Shown: positions 1-7,632 of the stretch, piece after piece
How positions within the stretch are numbered: position 1 is the stretch's first letter
Layout: the number at the start of each line of letters is the position of its first letter
Source: CAZYJR01 sp964647905
GTDB lineage: Bacteria; Desulfobacterota; DSM-4660; Desulfatiglandales; HGW-15
Assembly: GCA_964647905.1 (NCBI GenBank)
Contig: CAZYJR010000043.1
Span: 1-29,544 of the forward strand
Length of the DNA stretch: 29,544 bases
Reading direction: 5' to 3'
Translations under genes and position numbers: made by a program
Notes under the pieces: generated by a model
Databases searched by the model: none
Seen by the model: the letters and a program-made list of their open reading frames with translations, nothing else
Told to the model about the DNA's origin: nothing

Positions 1-739
1 TTACCTGGAGGTTCTTCATGTCCGCGATGATATCCATGGCCAGGTCCCACGGCACGTCCCTTAGGCTCAGGGTGAGCGTGCCCTTGACCTGGTCGTCCAC
101 TATGAAATTCTTGCCGAACATCTCGCCGAAGAGCCTGAAGACGTTGTGGAGGTCCTCCTGGTAGAAGTCGATGTGCTCGATTTTGTCGCCCGGGAATTTG
201 GCTATTCTGGGTGTCTCGGTCTCCTTGCCCTCTCCGTCGCGAGGCATTCCGAGCACATCGCGGAGGGCCTTCTCGGGAAAGGCGCCTGCCGGGCCCCTGG
301 CATCGGTCTTAACGGTCTCCGTTGCCGCGGTTGAAGCGGACTTCGGTCTCCAGCAGCGGATTCGCAGGCCCCCTTCCTGCTCGCTTATGTTGAAGTGGAA
401 GGGCTCGTCTTTCTTGGATGAGTCCAGGACTATGCGGACCCGGTTGTCCCCCTGGCCTACGCGGATCTTGGAGAGCACAGGGTCGTCTATTTCCATCAGA
501 CGAGGGACACCTCCCCCGCGCGTTGTGCCGTCGAAGTCCACTACCAAGCGGGCCGGATTGGGCAGGGTGAAGGCGCGGTAGGAAGAGTAGCCCCCGCTGA
601 TGGTGACATTGGTCTCAGGACCCTCGCGATCAACGGTTATCCCGCTCAGCTCTGCAGCCGCGGCAGGCAGGACCCATATGCCCCATACCAGGAGTCCGAT
701 CAGGAATCCCCTCACTAATCTTCTTCCTTTGGTCGCCAT
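1..739 (-). CDS. pilQ: Type IV pilus secretin PilQ, N-terminal part (runs off left edge)
   Basis: PilQ forms the outer-membrane secretin ring through which type IV pili leave the cell. About 246 residues are visible. Residues 1-29 are a signal peptide (two Arg, a hydrophobic core, then LPAAAA before Glu30). An AMIN-like beta domain follows (motifs RLVVDFDG and KIRVGQGDNRVRIVLD), which in this family binds peptidoglycan. A low-complexity linker leads to the start of a secretin/TonB short N-terminal (STN) domain (NVFRLFGEMFGKNFIVDD, then LTLSLRDVPWDLAMDII), as expected ahead of the secretin pore. The ATG at 739 is preceded by AAGGAGAA. It is the last visible gene of the pilMNOPQ operon, with 45 bases between it and pilP. 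The pore domain lies outside the window, so integrity cannot be judged. Confidence 0.93.
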   Translation of the reverse strand, partial: MATKGRRLVRGFLIGLLVWGIWVLPAAAAELSGITVDREGPETNVTISGGYSSYRAFTLPNPARLVVDFDGTTRGGGVPRLMEIDDPVLSKIRVGQGDNRVRIVLDSSKKDEPFHFNISEQEGGLRIRCWRPKSASTAATETVKTDARGPAGAFPEKALRDVLGMPRDGEGKETETPRIAKFPGDKIEHIDFYQEDLHNVFRLFGEMFGKNFIVDDQVKGTLTLSLRDVPWDLAMDIIADMKNLQV

Positions 740-784
740 TCTGTTCTCCTTGGTTTGTTGTTATACCGGTCCCCGGGGCCGGTC

Positions 785-1381
785 CTATTCGAATGAGCCG
801 GGCATCTTCAGTTCCACGCGCCTGTAGCTGATCCTCCTGTCGGCATCCAGGTAGGGTTCCTTGATCACCACTTTCCTGATCAACTGCTTGCCGAGGTCGG
901 TCATCCGCTCCTCGCTTATGATCTCTTCCACCACACCGCCGTTGGTTCCTATGTATGTGCCCTTCTCCAGGAGATATCCCTTGCCGCCTTGGGGGCCCTT
1001 CACCATTGCCAGCGTCGAGTCTCCGCTCTTGACAATGGAGGTCAGGGTCATGCCGGACAGCGGTATGGTTTGGAGCTCGGTCTTGGGCCGTTTCAGGTCC
1101 TCGAGCAGGGCCAGCATCTTCTGGAGCTCGCCGCTTGTGTCTTTCTTTGCCAGTTGGCTCAGGCTCGCTTCCTTTTGCACCACGAACGGCTCGAAGGGAT
1201 CGGTTTTCCCCTCGGGGTCATAATGGTACTCGACTTCCTCTTCCTGCTGAGCGGGGTCCCCCGCGGGCTCATCGTTCCGGTCGGACGGTGTCTCCGCAGC
1301 CCCTGGAGAAAGACCAACGGCGACAAGGGCAATGGCTATCAGCAACCCGAGACAGGTGATGAGGGCTTTTTTCATCATCAT
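785..1381 (-). CDS. pilP: Type IV pilus assembly protein PilP
   Basis: PilP is the periplasmic subunit that joins the inner-membrane PilMNO platform to PilQ. The protein has 198 residues if it starts at the first of three consecutive ATG codons. The first ATG forms an ATGA overlap with the pilO stop, which is the reason for this start. An N-terminal hydrophobic segment (about residues 4-28) is followed by an acidic Pro/Glu-rich linker and the family hallmark YDPEGKTDPFEPF. A beta-rich C-terminal domain follows (IPLSGMTLTSIVKSGDSTLA, then GYLLEKGTYIG). PilP is often a lipoprotein. Here the only early Cys sits in the hydrophobic core (LITCLG) without a good lipobox, so it may be an ordinary exported or anchored protein. 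Confidence 0.9.
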   Translation of the reverse strand: MMMKKALITCLGLLIAIALVAVGLSPGAAETPSDRNDEPAGDPAQQEEEVEYHYDPEGKTDPFEPFVVQKEASLSQLAKKDTSGELQKMLALLEDLKRPKTELQTIPLSGMTLTSIVKSGDSTLAMVKGPQGGKGYLLEKGTYIGTNGGVVEEIISEERMTDLGKQLIRKVVIKEPYLDADRRISYRRVELKMPGSFE

Positions 1382-1983
1382 TTGCCTTTGCCTTTCTCGT
1401 TGCTCCCGCCTTCGGCCTTGAAGCGGTATGTCACGGCCTTGCAACTCGTGATCAGAGTTGTTGAAAGCGCCTTTTCCGGCTTCATGGATACGTCCAGGAT
1501 GTTCACGATCCGATCCATGTGTCCCACGCTATCGAAGAATCGGGCCACGTTGTGATAGGTCCCGCTGACCCGTATGGCTACGGGTATCTCCACATAGAAG
1601 TCCCTCCCCTTCTCCGGCTGGGGGTTGAAGAGGAGAAACTGGAGCCCCGATTCGTTTCCCAGCCTTGTGATATCGGTCAGGAGCTGTGGTATTTCCTTGG
1701 AATCGGGCAGTATCTTCAGGGCTTCCCGGAACTGGGCATTGACCCGCTCGAATTCTTTCTCGAATTTATCCAGCTCCCGGGCCTTTTTCTTCACGTGAAC
1801 CAGCCTTTGGGAGAGCTTGGTGATCTCGTCTTGGGTCCGGGCGATCTCCTCATTCTTTGGAAAGTACACGAACCAGGCAAAGGCACCCGCAAGAAGCAAC
1901 AGAGTACCGGCCAGAATAAGGACCCGTATGGGCATCCTTATCTTTTCGACCCTTTCCAGGAAGGAGGTTTTCTTTTCTTCCAT
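1378..1983 (-). CDS. pilO: Type IV pilus inner-membrane platform protein PilO
   Basis: PilO pairs with PilN to form the periplasmic stalk of the pilus alignment complex. The protein has 201 residues. A short cytoplasmic N-terminus is followed by one membrane segment (about 19-41, VLILAGTLLLLAGAFAWFVY), a coiled coil (about 45-95, EIARTQDEITKLSQRL) and a ferredoxin-like periplasmic domain (YVEIPVAIRVSGTYHNVARF). This is the standard PilO architecture. It lies 48 bases after pilN and its stop overlaps the pilP start (ATGA), so translational coupling is likely. A purine-rich stretch (GAAGGGG) lies about 12 bases before the ATG. Confidence 0.92.
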   Translation of the reverse strand: MEEKKTSFLERVEKIRMPIRVLILAGTLLLLAGAFAWFVYFPKNEEIARTQDEITKLSQRLVHVKKKARELDKFEKEFERVNAQFREALKILPDSKEIPQLLTDITRLGNESGLQFLLFNPQPEKGRDFYVEIPVAIRVSGTYHNVARFFDSVGHMDRIVNILDVSMKPEKALSTTLITSCKAVTYRFKAEGGSNEKGKGK

Positions 1984-2031
1984 GCCTGATGGTCCCCTTC
2001 AGGGAGAAACGGTTCCCCTTACCGGCCGCTT

Positions 2032-2628
2032 CTATTTCTTCCTGCGTCTCTTGGTCTCGTCCGCCTCTGGCTTCTCCTCCTCGGGGGACGACTGTGTCTG
2101 GCACCTCAAGGTGAACGTCGAAACATTGACGCCCGCGACATGATCCGAACGGCTGCTCTCCAGGTCCACGGTCCCGAAGAGGGGGGATCTCTCCAGGTTG
2201 ACCATGAACTCCGCCACCGTTTCATTGTTCTTGGCCGAGCCGGTCAACGTCAAGTTCCCGCCTGAGTCCACCAGCGACGAAAGCCAAAGGCGATCCTTGG
2301 GCACGGCCTTGGAGATCTCGTCAAGCAGTCGCACCGGCCCGGTTTTCCCTTGCTCCAGGCTTCGGATCACTCCCAGCTTCTTTTCTATGAGAGCGATCTG
2401 TTTGTTCAGCTCGTTGATCCTCTTTATGGTGTCCTCGTACTTGGCAAGGTCGGCCCTCAGCTCCTTCTCCTTGGCCTGCAGCTCGGAGACCCGGCTGTTG
2501 AGTTGGAGAAAGGCATATGCCATTGCCACCAAGAGCAGGAGCACGCTCAGGGCGTATATCGTGACCTGTCTCTTTATGTTTTCTCTTTTTCTGGCCGCCC
2601 GGAAGGGCAGAAGATTGATGCGTATCAT
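2032..2628 (-). CDS. pilN: Type IV pilus inner-membrane protein PilN
   Basis: PilN begins with the diagnostic MIRINLLPFRAARKRE, the conserved cytoplasmic tail that docks in a groove of PilM. A single membrane segment (about residues 24-43), a heptad-rich coiled coil (about 47-90, ELQAKEKELRADLAKYEDT) and a periplasmic ferredoxin-like domain (LWLSSLVDSGGNLTLTGSA) follow. The 198-residue length is normal. The start ATG overlaps the pilM stop by four bases (ATGA), which fixes the start. The C-terminus ends in a highly charged tail (RRRKK) after an Asp/Glu-rich stretch. That tail is not conserved in the family and may be specific to this lineage. Confidence 0.94.
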   Translation of the reverse strand: MIRINLLPFRAARKRENIKRQVTIYALSVLLLLVAMAYAFLQLNSRVSELQAKEKELRADLAKYEDTIKRINELNKQIALIEKKLGVIRSLEQGKTGPVRLLDEISKAVPKDRLWLSSLVDSGGNLTLTGSAKNNETVAEFMVNLERSPLFGTVDLESSRSDHVAGVNVSTFTLRCQTQSSPEEEKPEADETKRRRKK

Positions 2629-3737
2629 TTGTCACCAATGCTTCTCAGAGCGAGACCGACGGCCACCGCCGCTTGAGGTGCCACGTAGCTCAGGTACCGA
2701 GGATCAAAAACCTTCTCGTTGATGCGCAGATTGGCGAAAGGGTTCATCTCCACCACGGGCAGATCGGTTTCCATCTCCAGGTATTTCTTGAAACCGGGTA
2801 TACGAATGGAACCGCCGCTGATGAAAAGTTTCTCGATGGTCTCGTCAGGATATGTGGTGGCCAGGAAATCCAGGGCCCTCTTGATTTCCTGGCCCCAGCC
2901 GGATATCACATTGCTGAATATCTCTTCGAGCTCCGCTTGCCGCTCTTGCGCCGGAGCTCCGCCCAACTTGATCTTCTCGGCTTCGTCCCAGGATACGTTG
3001 AACTTGTTCATTACGGCCTCGGTGATCTGGGCCCCGCCGTATGATGAATCGCGGGTAAAAATGGAGACCCCGTTCTTGACCGCGTTGATCTGAAGTTCTT
3101 CGGCCCCGAGATTTAGGAGGGCGTAGCAGCTCTCAGGCTCCTCCGTGCTGACCTCAAAGGCGTTCTGGAGGGTGAAGGCGTCGACGTCCAGGATCATGGG
3201 ATTGAGCCCGGCAAGCTGCAGGAGACCCACATAGTCCTCCACCATGTCTCTCTTGGCCGCCACCAGCATCACATCCATAAGCCCTGTTCGGTTCTCCTTC
3301 TGTTCCTCCGTGTCCTCCTCCACCTCTCCCTCACCCTTATCGGAAACCGAAGAGTGGGGATGAATTATCTCGTAGTCCAGGTTGACATCGCTTATATCAA
3401 ATGGGATGTACTGTTCCGCCTCGTCATGGATCGTGGATTCCAGTTCTGATTCAGCCCTGCGGTCTATGCTGATTTTCTTGACGATGACCGAATACCCGGA
3501 TATGGAAGTGGCCACGTTCTTGTTCTTGATTTTGAGATTGCGGAAGAGGTTCTTTATGGCCGAGGCAACGATCTCCATCTCCTTGATCGAGCCTTCGATT
3601 ATGGCATTCTGGGGCAGGCCCATTATGCCGAAGTTTTCTAGGATACGGCCCTTTTTGGTGTCGGTTATCTCCACGACCTTGATGGAGTGGCTGCCGATAT
3701 CCAGTCCGACCAGTTGATTCTTTTTGGCAATGGGCAT
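2625..3737 (-). CDS. pilM: Type IV pilus assembly ATPase-like protein PilM
   Basis: PilM is a cytoplasmic actin/FtsA-like protein that binds the PilN tail and recruits the PilMNO platform. The 370-residue protein shows the ASKHA phosphate-1 loop near the N-terminus (LVGLDIGSHSIKVVEI). It also has the PilM segment IKNKNVATSISGYSVIVKKI and a C-terminal adenosine-site motif (KLFISGGSIRIPGF, about residue 305). An acidic insertion at about residues 125-145 (EGEVEEDTEEQKE) is unusual and looks like a surface loop. The gene starts 20 bases after the helix-turn-helix gene, with AGAAAGAGA ahead of the ATG, so the two are probably co-transcribed. Confidence 0.95.
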   Translation of the reverse strand: MPIAKKNQLVGLDIGSHSIKVVEITDTKKGRILENFGIMGLPQNAIIEGSIKEMEIVASAIKNLFRNLKIKNKNVATSISGYSVIVKKISIDRRAESELESTIHDEAEQYIPFDISDVNLDYEIIHPHSSVSDKGEGEVEEDTEEQKENRTGLMDVMLVAAKRDMVEDYVGLLQLAGLNPMILDVDAFTLQNAFEVSTEEPESCYALLNLGAEELQINAVKNGVSIFTRDSSYGGAQITEAVMNKFNVSWDEAEKIKLGGAPAQERQAELEEIFSNVISGWGQEIKRALDFLATTYPDETIEKLFISGGSIRIPGFKKYLEMETDLPVVEMNPFANLRINEKVFDPRYLSYVAPQAAVAVGLALRSIGDK

Positions 3738-3757
3738 CGGGTGTCTCTTTCTGAGTT

Positions 3758-3958
3758 CTAGTCTTCCGGGAAGATCTTCTGCTTCTCATCAAGGCGGTAG
3801 CCGAGTGCCAAAATGATCTTTCTTTTCGTCTCCATGCGGCAGCTTTTGCCCTTTTCCACCCTATCGATAGTGAGCGGCGAGACCCCGGCCTTTCTCGCGA
3901 GCTCGGCCTTGCTCATGAGAAGCTTCTCCCTGATCCCCTTCACTACGTTGCGCCCCAA
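3758..3958 (-). CDS. Small helix-turn-helix (Xre/Cro-type) regulator heading the pil operon
   Basis: This is a DNA-binding protein of about 66 residues built almost entirely of an Xre-type helix-turn-helix: IREKLLMSKAELARKAGVSP, then LTIDRVEKGKSCRMETKRKI, closing with LALGYR. I chose the TTG at 3958 because CGGAGG sits five bases before it. The longer frame opening with a TTG at 4009 has no ribosome site. It is the first gene of the pil transcript, 20 bases before pilM. Small regulators of this kind are known directly upstream of pilM in other Desulfobacterota, and control of the pil operon is an inference from position. The target and any effector are unknown. Confidence 0.8.
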   Translation of the reverse strand: MGRNVVKGIREKLLMSKAELARKAGVSPLTIDRVEKGKSCRMETKRKIILALGYRLDEKQKIFPED

Positions 3959-4219
3959 GATTACCTCCGGTCTTCGCGTGAAACACAAGTCACTAGTTCC
4001 CCACGACAAAAGAGCGTATATATATAGGGCTATTTGTCAAACATTTTTTTATAAATTAACTAAATTTGACATAATTTATTTTATATTGTGCACACTAGAG
4101 CGATGGGGCGCTACATATTGTGGGGTCGCCCCACCGTCCAAGCAGGGCGGCCAGCCTGTCTTCATGATAAATGCAAGAGCCGTGCCGCCCCGGTTCATTA
4201 CAGGATGAGAGGTCTGTAC
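3959..4219. promoter_or_regulatory. Divergent intergenic region between pil operon and cupin gene
   Basis: The region contains a very AT-rich block (4017-4090) that contrasts with the GC-rich surroundings and should hold divergent promoters. TTGACA occurs on the minus strand (4040 to 4035) inside the palindrome TTTGTCAAA (4033-4041), and on the plus strand at 4066-4071. In neither case is there a -10 box at normal spacing: TATATA or TATATT comes only 10-12 bases later. I therefore do not call exact promoters. The palindrome is a plausible operator for the adjacent regulator. A small perfect hairpin lies at 4120-4134 (GTGGGG, loop TCG, CCCCAC). Confidence 0.45.
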
Positions 4220-4660
4220 ATGATGAAATGCGCAAAAGGGATTGGTGATCGGCTGGCGGCAAAGATCGAGATAGAGACTCTCCCACCCACCAGGGAGTTC
4301 CTTAGACGAAAGCGGCTTGTAGAGGATCGGGGAGAGCTCGCCCTGATAGAGGACGGTATGGTCATTCACCATCTGGGCTACTTCTCTTTGCTCACAGGCA
4401 AGGGGTTTCGAGGCGGCCATTATCATTCGAGAAAGACCGAGCACTTCTATGTGGTTAGGGGCTCGCTCGAGGTGGATCTCGTGGATGTTGAAACCGGGGA
4501 ATCCGGGTCGGTGACCCTCGAGGTGGGGCAGAAGGCTGTGATCCGTCCGGGCTGCGCACACAGGTTCAGGGCGGCGGCGGACGCCCAGGTGATCGAGTAT
4601 TATGAGGGGACCTATGAGCCCTCGGACGACATCCCATATCGGTTTTCGGCGGAGGCATGA
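4220..4660 (+). CDS. Single-domain cupin protein
   Basis: This is a 146-residue cupin (beta barrel) with an intact metal site. Motif 1 is GFRGGHYHSRKTEHF with ligands His67, His69 and Glu74. Motif 2 is GQKAVIRPGCAHRF with ligand His114. The start chosen is the ATG at 4220, because GAGAGG lies seven bases upstream. Longer frames back to 4088 have no ribosome site and an implausible N-terminus. Cupins of this size include sugar epimerases/isomerases of the WxcM type, dioxygenases and metal-dependent binding proteins. The sequence does not settle which. It lies 129 bases before a gene with its own promoter, so it is probably transcribed alone. Confidence 0.8.
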   Translation: MMKCAKGIGDRLAAKIEIETLPPTREFLRRKRLVEDRGELALIEDGMVIHHLGYFSLLTGKGFRGGHYHSRKTEHFYVVRGSLEVDLVDVETGESGSVTLEVGQKAVIRPGCAHRFRAAADAQVIEYYEGTYEPSDDIPYRFSAEA

Positions 4661-4720
4661 CCACGGGCGGGCATCAGGGCCGATAGGGACGAGGTTGCAG
4701 CGGGCTCCCGGATGATCAGG

Positions 4721-4749
4721 TTGACAGGCCCCGGCTTTGCGGGTAGGTT
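4721..4749 (+). promoter_or_regulatory. Sigma70-like promoter for the DUF1566 gene
   Basis: TTGACA (4721-4726), a 17-base spacer and TAGGTT (4744-4749) lie 40 bases before the ATG at 4790. The -35 box is perfect and the -10 box matches at three of six bases. Confidence 0.5.
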
Positions 4750-4789
4750 TTGTGGGAATCTTACCGGGTGTATACGGCAGGAGACACGG

Positions 4790-5482
4790 ATGAGGACAAT
4801 TCTATCCACAGCTGGAGCGTTCATAGCATTATTATCGGCGATTGGAGCGGCTGTTGAGCCCGCGTTCGCAGCCTCCCCCGGTGCTTTTCCCGGAACTGCA
4901 GTTGCCTTGAGGGGAGGGGATGGGAGGGGCGTCGGGGAGGCTTCCATCAAGCAAGGCCTGGGTAAAGTTTCCCTGCGCAGCCGGCCCAAGGACCTATCCA
5001 GCGAAGAACTGCGCTCCCTGCTCCTGGAGTATGGGTTCTACGCCACCTGCTGGACCTACAACGGGGATTTCTGCAATCCCAACGGAGACTTTGAAAACGA
5101 CTACACGGACAATCAAGACGGGACGGTGACCGACGCCCGAACCGGGCTCATGTGGCAGAAGGGGGGGTCCCAGGATCCGGTGACCTGGTCCGCCGCCTCG
5201 GAGTACGTGGAAAGGCTCAACCAGGAGGCGTTCGCGGGGTACTCTGACTGGCGGCTCCCCACGGTCCCGGAGCTCGCCTCACTCATGGAGCGCTGCTGGG
5301 AGAATGACGACGTATTTGTCGCCGCGGTTTTCGAGAGCGGCCAGAAGTACTGCTGGAGCGCTGACACCAGGGGTGTGGAGAGGGCCTGGAAGGCCAACTT
5401 CCACCTGGGGTTTTTCCTGGATTTCCCGGTGACCGAGGAGAACTCGGTCCGGGCGGTGCGAAGCCTCAACCCGGAGAGATGA
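4790..5482 (+). CDS. Secreted DUF1566 (Lcl-like) domain protein
   Basis: The protein has 230 residues. Residues 1-28 form a signal peptide (MRTILSTAGAF, a hydrophobic core, then PAFA before Ala-Ser), so it should be exported. The C-terminal half is a DUF1566/Lcl domain, related to the FGE-sulfatase / C-type lectin fold: GTVTDARTGLMWQKG, then GYSDWRLPTVPELASLM, YCWSADT and NSVRAVRS. This order is typical of the family. Such domains occur in surface and lipoprotein-like proteins of Desulfobacterota, usually with unknown ligands. The ATG at 4790 has GGAG six to seven bases before it and gives a clean signal peptide. A Cys pair near the middle (CWTYNGDFCNPNGDF) could form a disulfide after export. 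Its last 17 bases overlap the opposing DUF3786 gene. Confidence 0.8.
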   Translation: MRTILSTAGAFIALLSAIGAAVEPAFAASPGAFPGTAVALRGGDGRGVGEASIKQGLGKVSLRSRPKDLSSEELRSLLLEYGFYATCWTYNGDFCNPNGDFENDYTDNQDGTVTDARTGLMWQKGGSQDPVTWSAASEYVERLNQEAFAGYSDWRLPTVPELASLMERCWENDDVFVAAVFESGQKYCWSADTRGVERAWKANFHLGFFLDFPVTEENSVRAVRSLNPER

Positions 5483-6071
5483 GCTCCAGGATCTTGCGGG
5501 CCGTATACTCGGCCGTGTCTGCAAGCCCGTCCAGGGGGAGGAAAGAACCCGCATTGGCGGAAAACAGGCAGGTGACCGCAGCCGGGAATTCCTCGTCCGG
5601 CCGGTGGAATATGTAGCAAAGGAGGATCTTGGGCAGAGGACGGAGAAACAGGGTGAAGTCCCCTGAGATTCCCGGGGGGCAGGGTATTCCTGCATCCATG
5701 GCGCTGGTGATGCGCTCCCGGGCCTCTTGGATCCGGGGTACATGGGGCATGAGGAGTCTTTCGCTGTTGGCGGCGAAGGCCCCCTGATAAGGCATGCTGT
5801 CCGGGAATTCCCTGAACGCCCGGAGCGGCTCCACCCGGGGGGAATCATCGGTGCACCACGCCGCGTATAAGGAGATCACCAGCCCCAGGGGTCCGGTGGC
5901 CTCCTCCCCTGCCAGCTCGATTCGATCCGGTTCCAATCGGCAGTCTTCTCCAAAGGCCCTGAAACGAAGCCCCCCCTTATCCGGTGTGGCGGGAAGCCAG
6001 CTTTCCAGGGCCTCGCCCCGCTGAAATGCGGACTGGAGATTCGCTGATATCAGCCTTTCATAAGCGGTCAT
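5466..6071 (-). CDS. DUF3786 family protein
   Basis: This 201-residue soluble protein has no signal peptide or membrane segment. The C-terminal pattern PDEEFPAAVTCLFSANAG, then FLPLDGLADTAEYTARKIL, with the middle GDFTLFLRPLPKILLCYIFH, matches the DUF3786 family as I know it. The family is found mainly in anaerobes, including acetogens and sulfate reducers, and is sometimes linked to corrinoid or Fe-S metabolism. Its biochemical role is not established. GGAG lies seven bases before the ATG at 6071. The 3' end overlaps the DUF1566 gene tail to tail by 17 bases. Confidence 0.75.
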   Translation of the reverse strand: MTAYERLISANLQSAFQRGEALESWLPATPDKGGLRFRAFGEDCRLEPDRIELAGEEATGPLGLVISLYAAWCTDDSPRVEPLRAFREFPDSMPYQGAFAANSERLLMPHVPRIQEARERITSAMDAGIPCPPGISGDFTLFLRPLPKILLCYIFHRPDEEFPAAVTCLFSANAGSFLPLDGLADTAEYTARKILELISPG

Positions 6072-6130
6072 GATCGCGCTCCGTTCATCGGGCGGCGGGC
6101 GGGTCTCGCCCGAGCGGCATGAACGTAGAG

Positions 6131-6159
6131 TAAATACTAAAAGTAGGATTCTTTGTCAA
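6131..6159 (-). promoter_or_regulatory. Candidate promoter for the DUF3786 gene
   Basis: On the minus strand, TTGACA (6159 to 6154) is followed by a 17-base AT-rich spacer and TATTTA (6136 to 6131), about 60 bases before the start codon. The -35 box is perfect and the -10 box is weak (three of six). I found no equally good promoter for the divergent kinase gene. Confidence 0.45.
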
Positions 6160-6254
6160 GTCCAAACACCATATATTGTGTTTTCACCTGAGGGCCTGTT
6201 CCGGGCGGCCTCTCCGGCCCCGAGGCGGAGGGGCGGATCAAAGGGGGAGAAGAT

Positions 6255-7622
6255 ATGTACAGCAGAGAGTCCGGCCGACTGCTAGAGGAGATGCGAAAAG
6301 ACGCAGTGGAGATCTTCCTTGCCGGGGTGCGGCGGGTCGACCCGGGCGAGGCGGTAGAGCGTTTTGTGCGCCTGGAGGGCGACAAGCTTGTGCTCGGAGG
6401 CGGGGAAGGCGGGCATGTCGTCCTGGACATTCCGGCCTATGAGCGGATCCTCGTGGTGGGCGGGGGAAAGGCCACCGCCCCTATGGCTGCGGCCCTGGAG
6501 GAGATCCTCGGCACGCGGGTAATCGGGGGGGTGGTGAATGTCAAGTACGGGTTCGCCGTGCCCCTTACCCGGACCAGGGTTGTGGAGGCGGATCATCCGG
6601 TGCCGGACCAAAAGGGGGTTGAGGGGACCAGGATGATCATGGAGATCCTGGCCGGTGCCGGGCCGAACGACCTGGTATTCTCCCTGATATCGGGGGGGGG
6701 CTCGGCCCTGCTGCCGCAGCCCGCAGGCGGAATAACCCTCGCGGAGAAGCAGGATCTGACCAGGCGGCTCTTGGAGTGCGGCGCCGGCATAGACGAGATC
6801 AACGCGGTAAGGAAGCACATTTCCGGGTCAAAGGGCGGTCAGATGGCACGGTCGGCCTATCCCGCGACCACTGTGAACCTGATGCTCTCGGACGTGGTCG
6901 GCGATCGCATGGACGTTATCGCCTCAGGGCCGTTTGTCCCGGACACCAGTACATACAGGGATGCATGGCGCGTCCTGGAGCGGTACTCCCTGGCAGGAGA
7001 CCTGCCAAGCTCCATAAGGGAGCACCTTGAGGCCGGATTGGAAGGGCGCGTCTCCGAGACCCCCAAGCAGGATGATCCCGCCTTCCAGAGGATCTATAAC
7101 TTTGTTATAGGGAGCAACATCCTTGCCCTGGAGAGTGCCGCCCAGGAGGCCGAGAGCAGGTCCTACAGGACTCTCATTCTCTCGTCCATGATAGAAGGCG
7201 AGACCAGGGAGGTGGCCAAGGTACACACGGCCATAGCCAAGGAGGTCCTCAAGACCGGGCGGCCCCTGGAGCCGCCCGCCTGCATAATATCCGGCGGCGA
7301 GACCACGGTCACCATCAGGGGTAAAGGCCGCGGAGGCCGGAATCAGGAGTTCTGCCTGGCCGCGTGCATGGAGATAGCTGATCTGCGGCCCGGCGTGGTG
7401 ATCCTCAGCGCGGGAACGGACGGAAACGACGGCCCCACGGATGCAGCCGGCGGGGTGGTGGACCCGGGGACCCGGGGGCGGGGCGATGAGGCTGGAATGG
7501 ACGCCGCTTCCTTCTTGGACCGGAACGACGCCTACACTTACCTCCAAGGGACCGGGGATCTCTTGGTCACCGGTCCCACCAAGACCAATGTGATGGACGT
7601 CCGCCTCCTGCTGTTGCGCTGA
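6255..7622 (+). CDS. Glycerate 2-kinase (GckA/MOFRL family)
   Basis: The enzyme phosphorylates D-glycerate to 2-phosphoglycerate with ATP and so feeds lower glycolysis. The 455-residue protein shows both family domains. The N-terminal Rossmann-like kinase domain contains ERILVVGGGKATAPMAAAL (about 68-86), a Gly-rich loop LVFSLISGGGSALLPQP (about 141-157) and VRKHISGSKGG. The C-terminal MOFRL domain contains CIISGGETTVTIRGKGRGGR (about 345-364), then SAGTDGNDGPTDAAGG. All key motifs are present and the length is normal. GGGGGAG lies five bases before the ATG. It runs head to head towards the glycosylglycerate-like operon with only 10 bases between stop codons. A link through glycerate or phosphoglycerate metabolism is an inference. 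Confidence 0.92.
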   Translation: MYSRESGRLLEEMRKDAVEIFLAGVRRVDPGEAVERFVRLEGDKLVLGGGEGGHVVLDIPAYERILVVGGGKATAPMAAALEEILGTRVIGGVVNVKYGFAVPLTRTRVVEADHPVPDQKGVEGTRMIMEILAGAGPNDLVFSLISGGGSALLPQPAGGITLAEKQDLTRRLLECGAGIDEINAVRKHISGSKGGQMARSAYPATTVNLMLSDVVGDRMDVIASGPFVPDTSTYRDAWRVLERYSLAGDLPSSIREHLEAGLEGRVSETPKQDDPAFQRIYNFVIGSNILALESAAQEAESRSYRTLILSSMIEGETREVAKVHTAIAKEVLKTGRPLEPPACIISGGETTVTIRGKGRGGRNQEFCLAACMEIADLRPGVVILSAGTDGNDGPTDAAGGVVDPGTRGRGDEAGMDAASFLDRNDAYTYLQGTGDLLVTGPTKTNVMDVRLLLLR

Positions 7623-7632
7623 GCGCTTCAGC

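Noticed and set aside
4066..4087. TTGACA and TATATT on the plus strand as promoter of the cupin gene
   Set aside because: The spacer is only 10 bases, too short for a sigma70 promoter.
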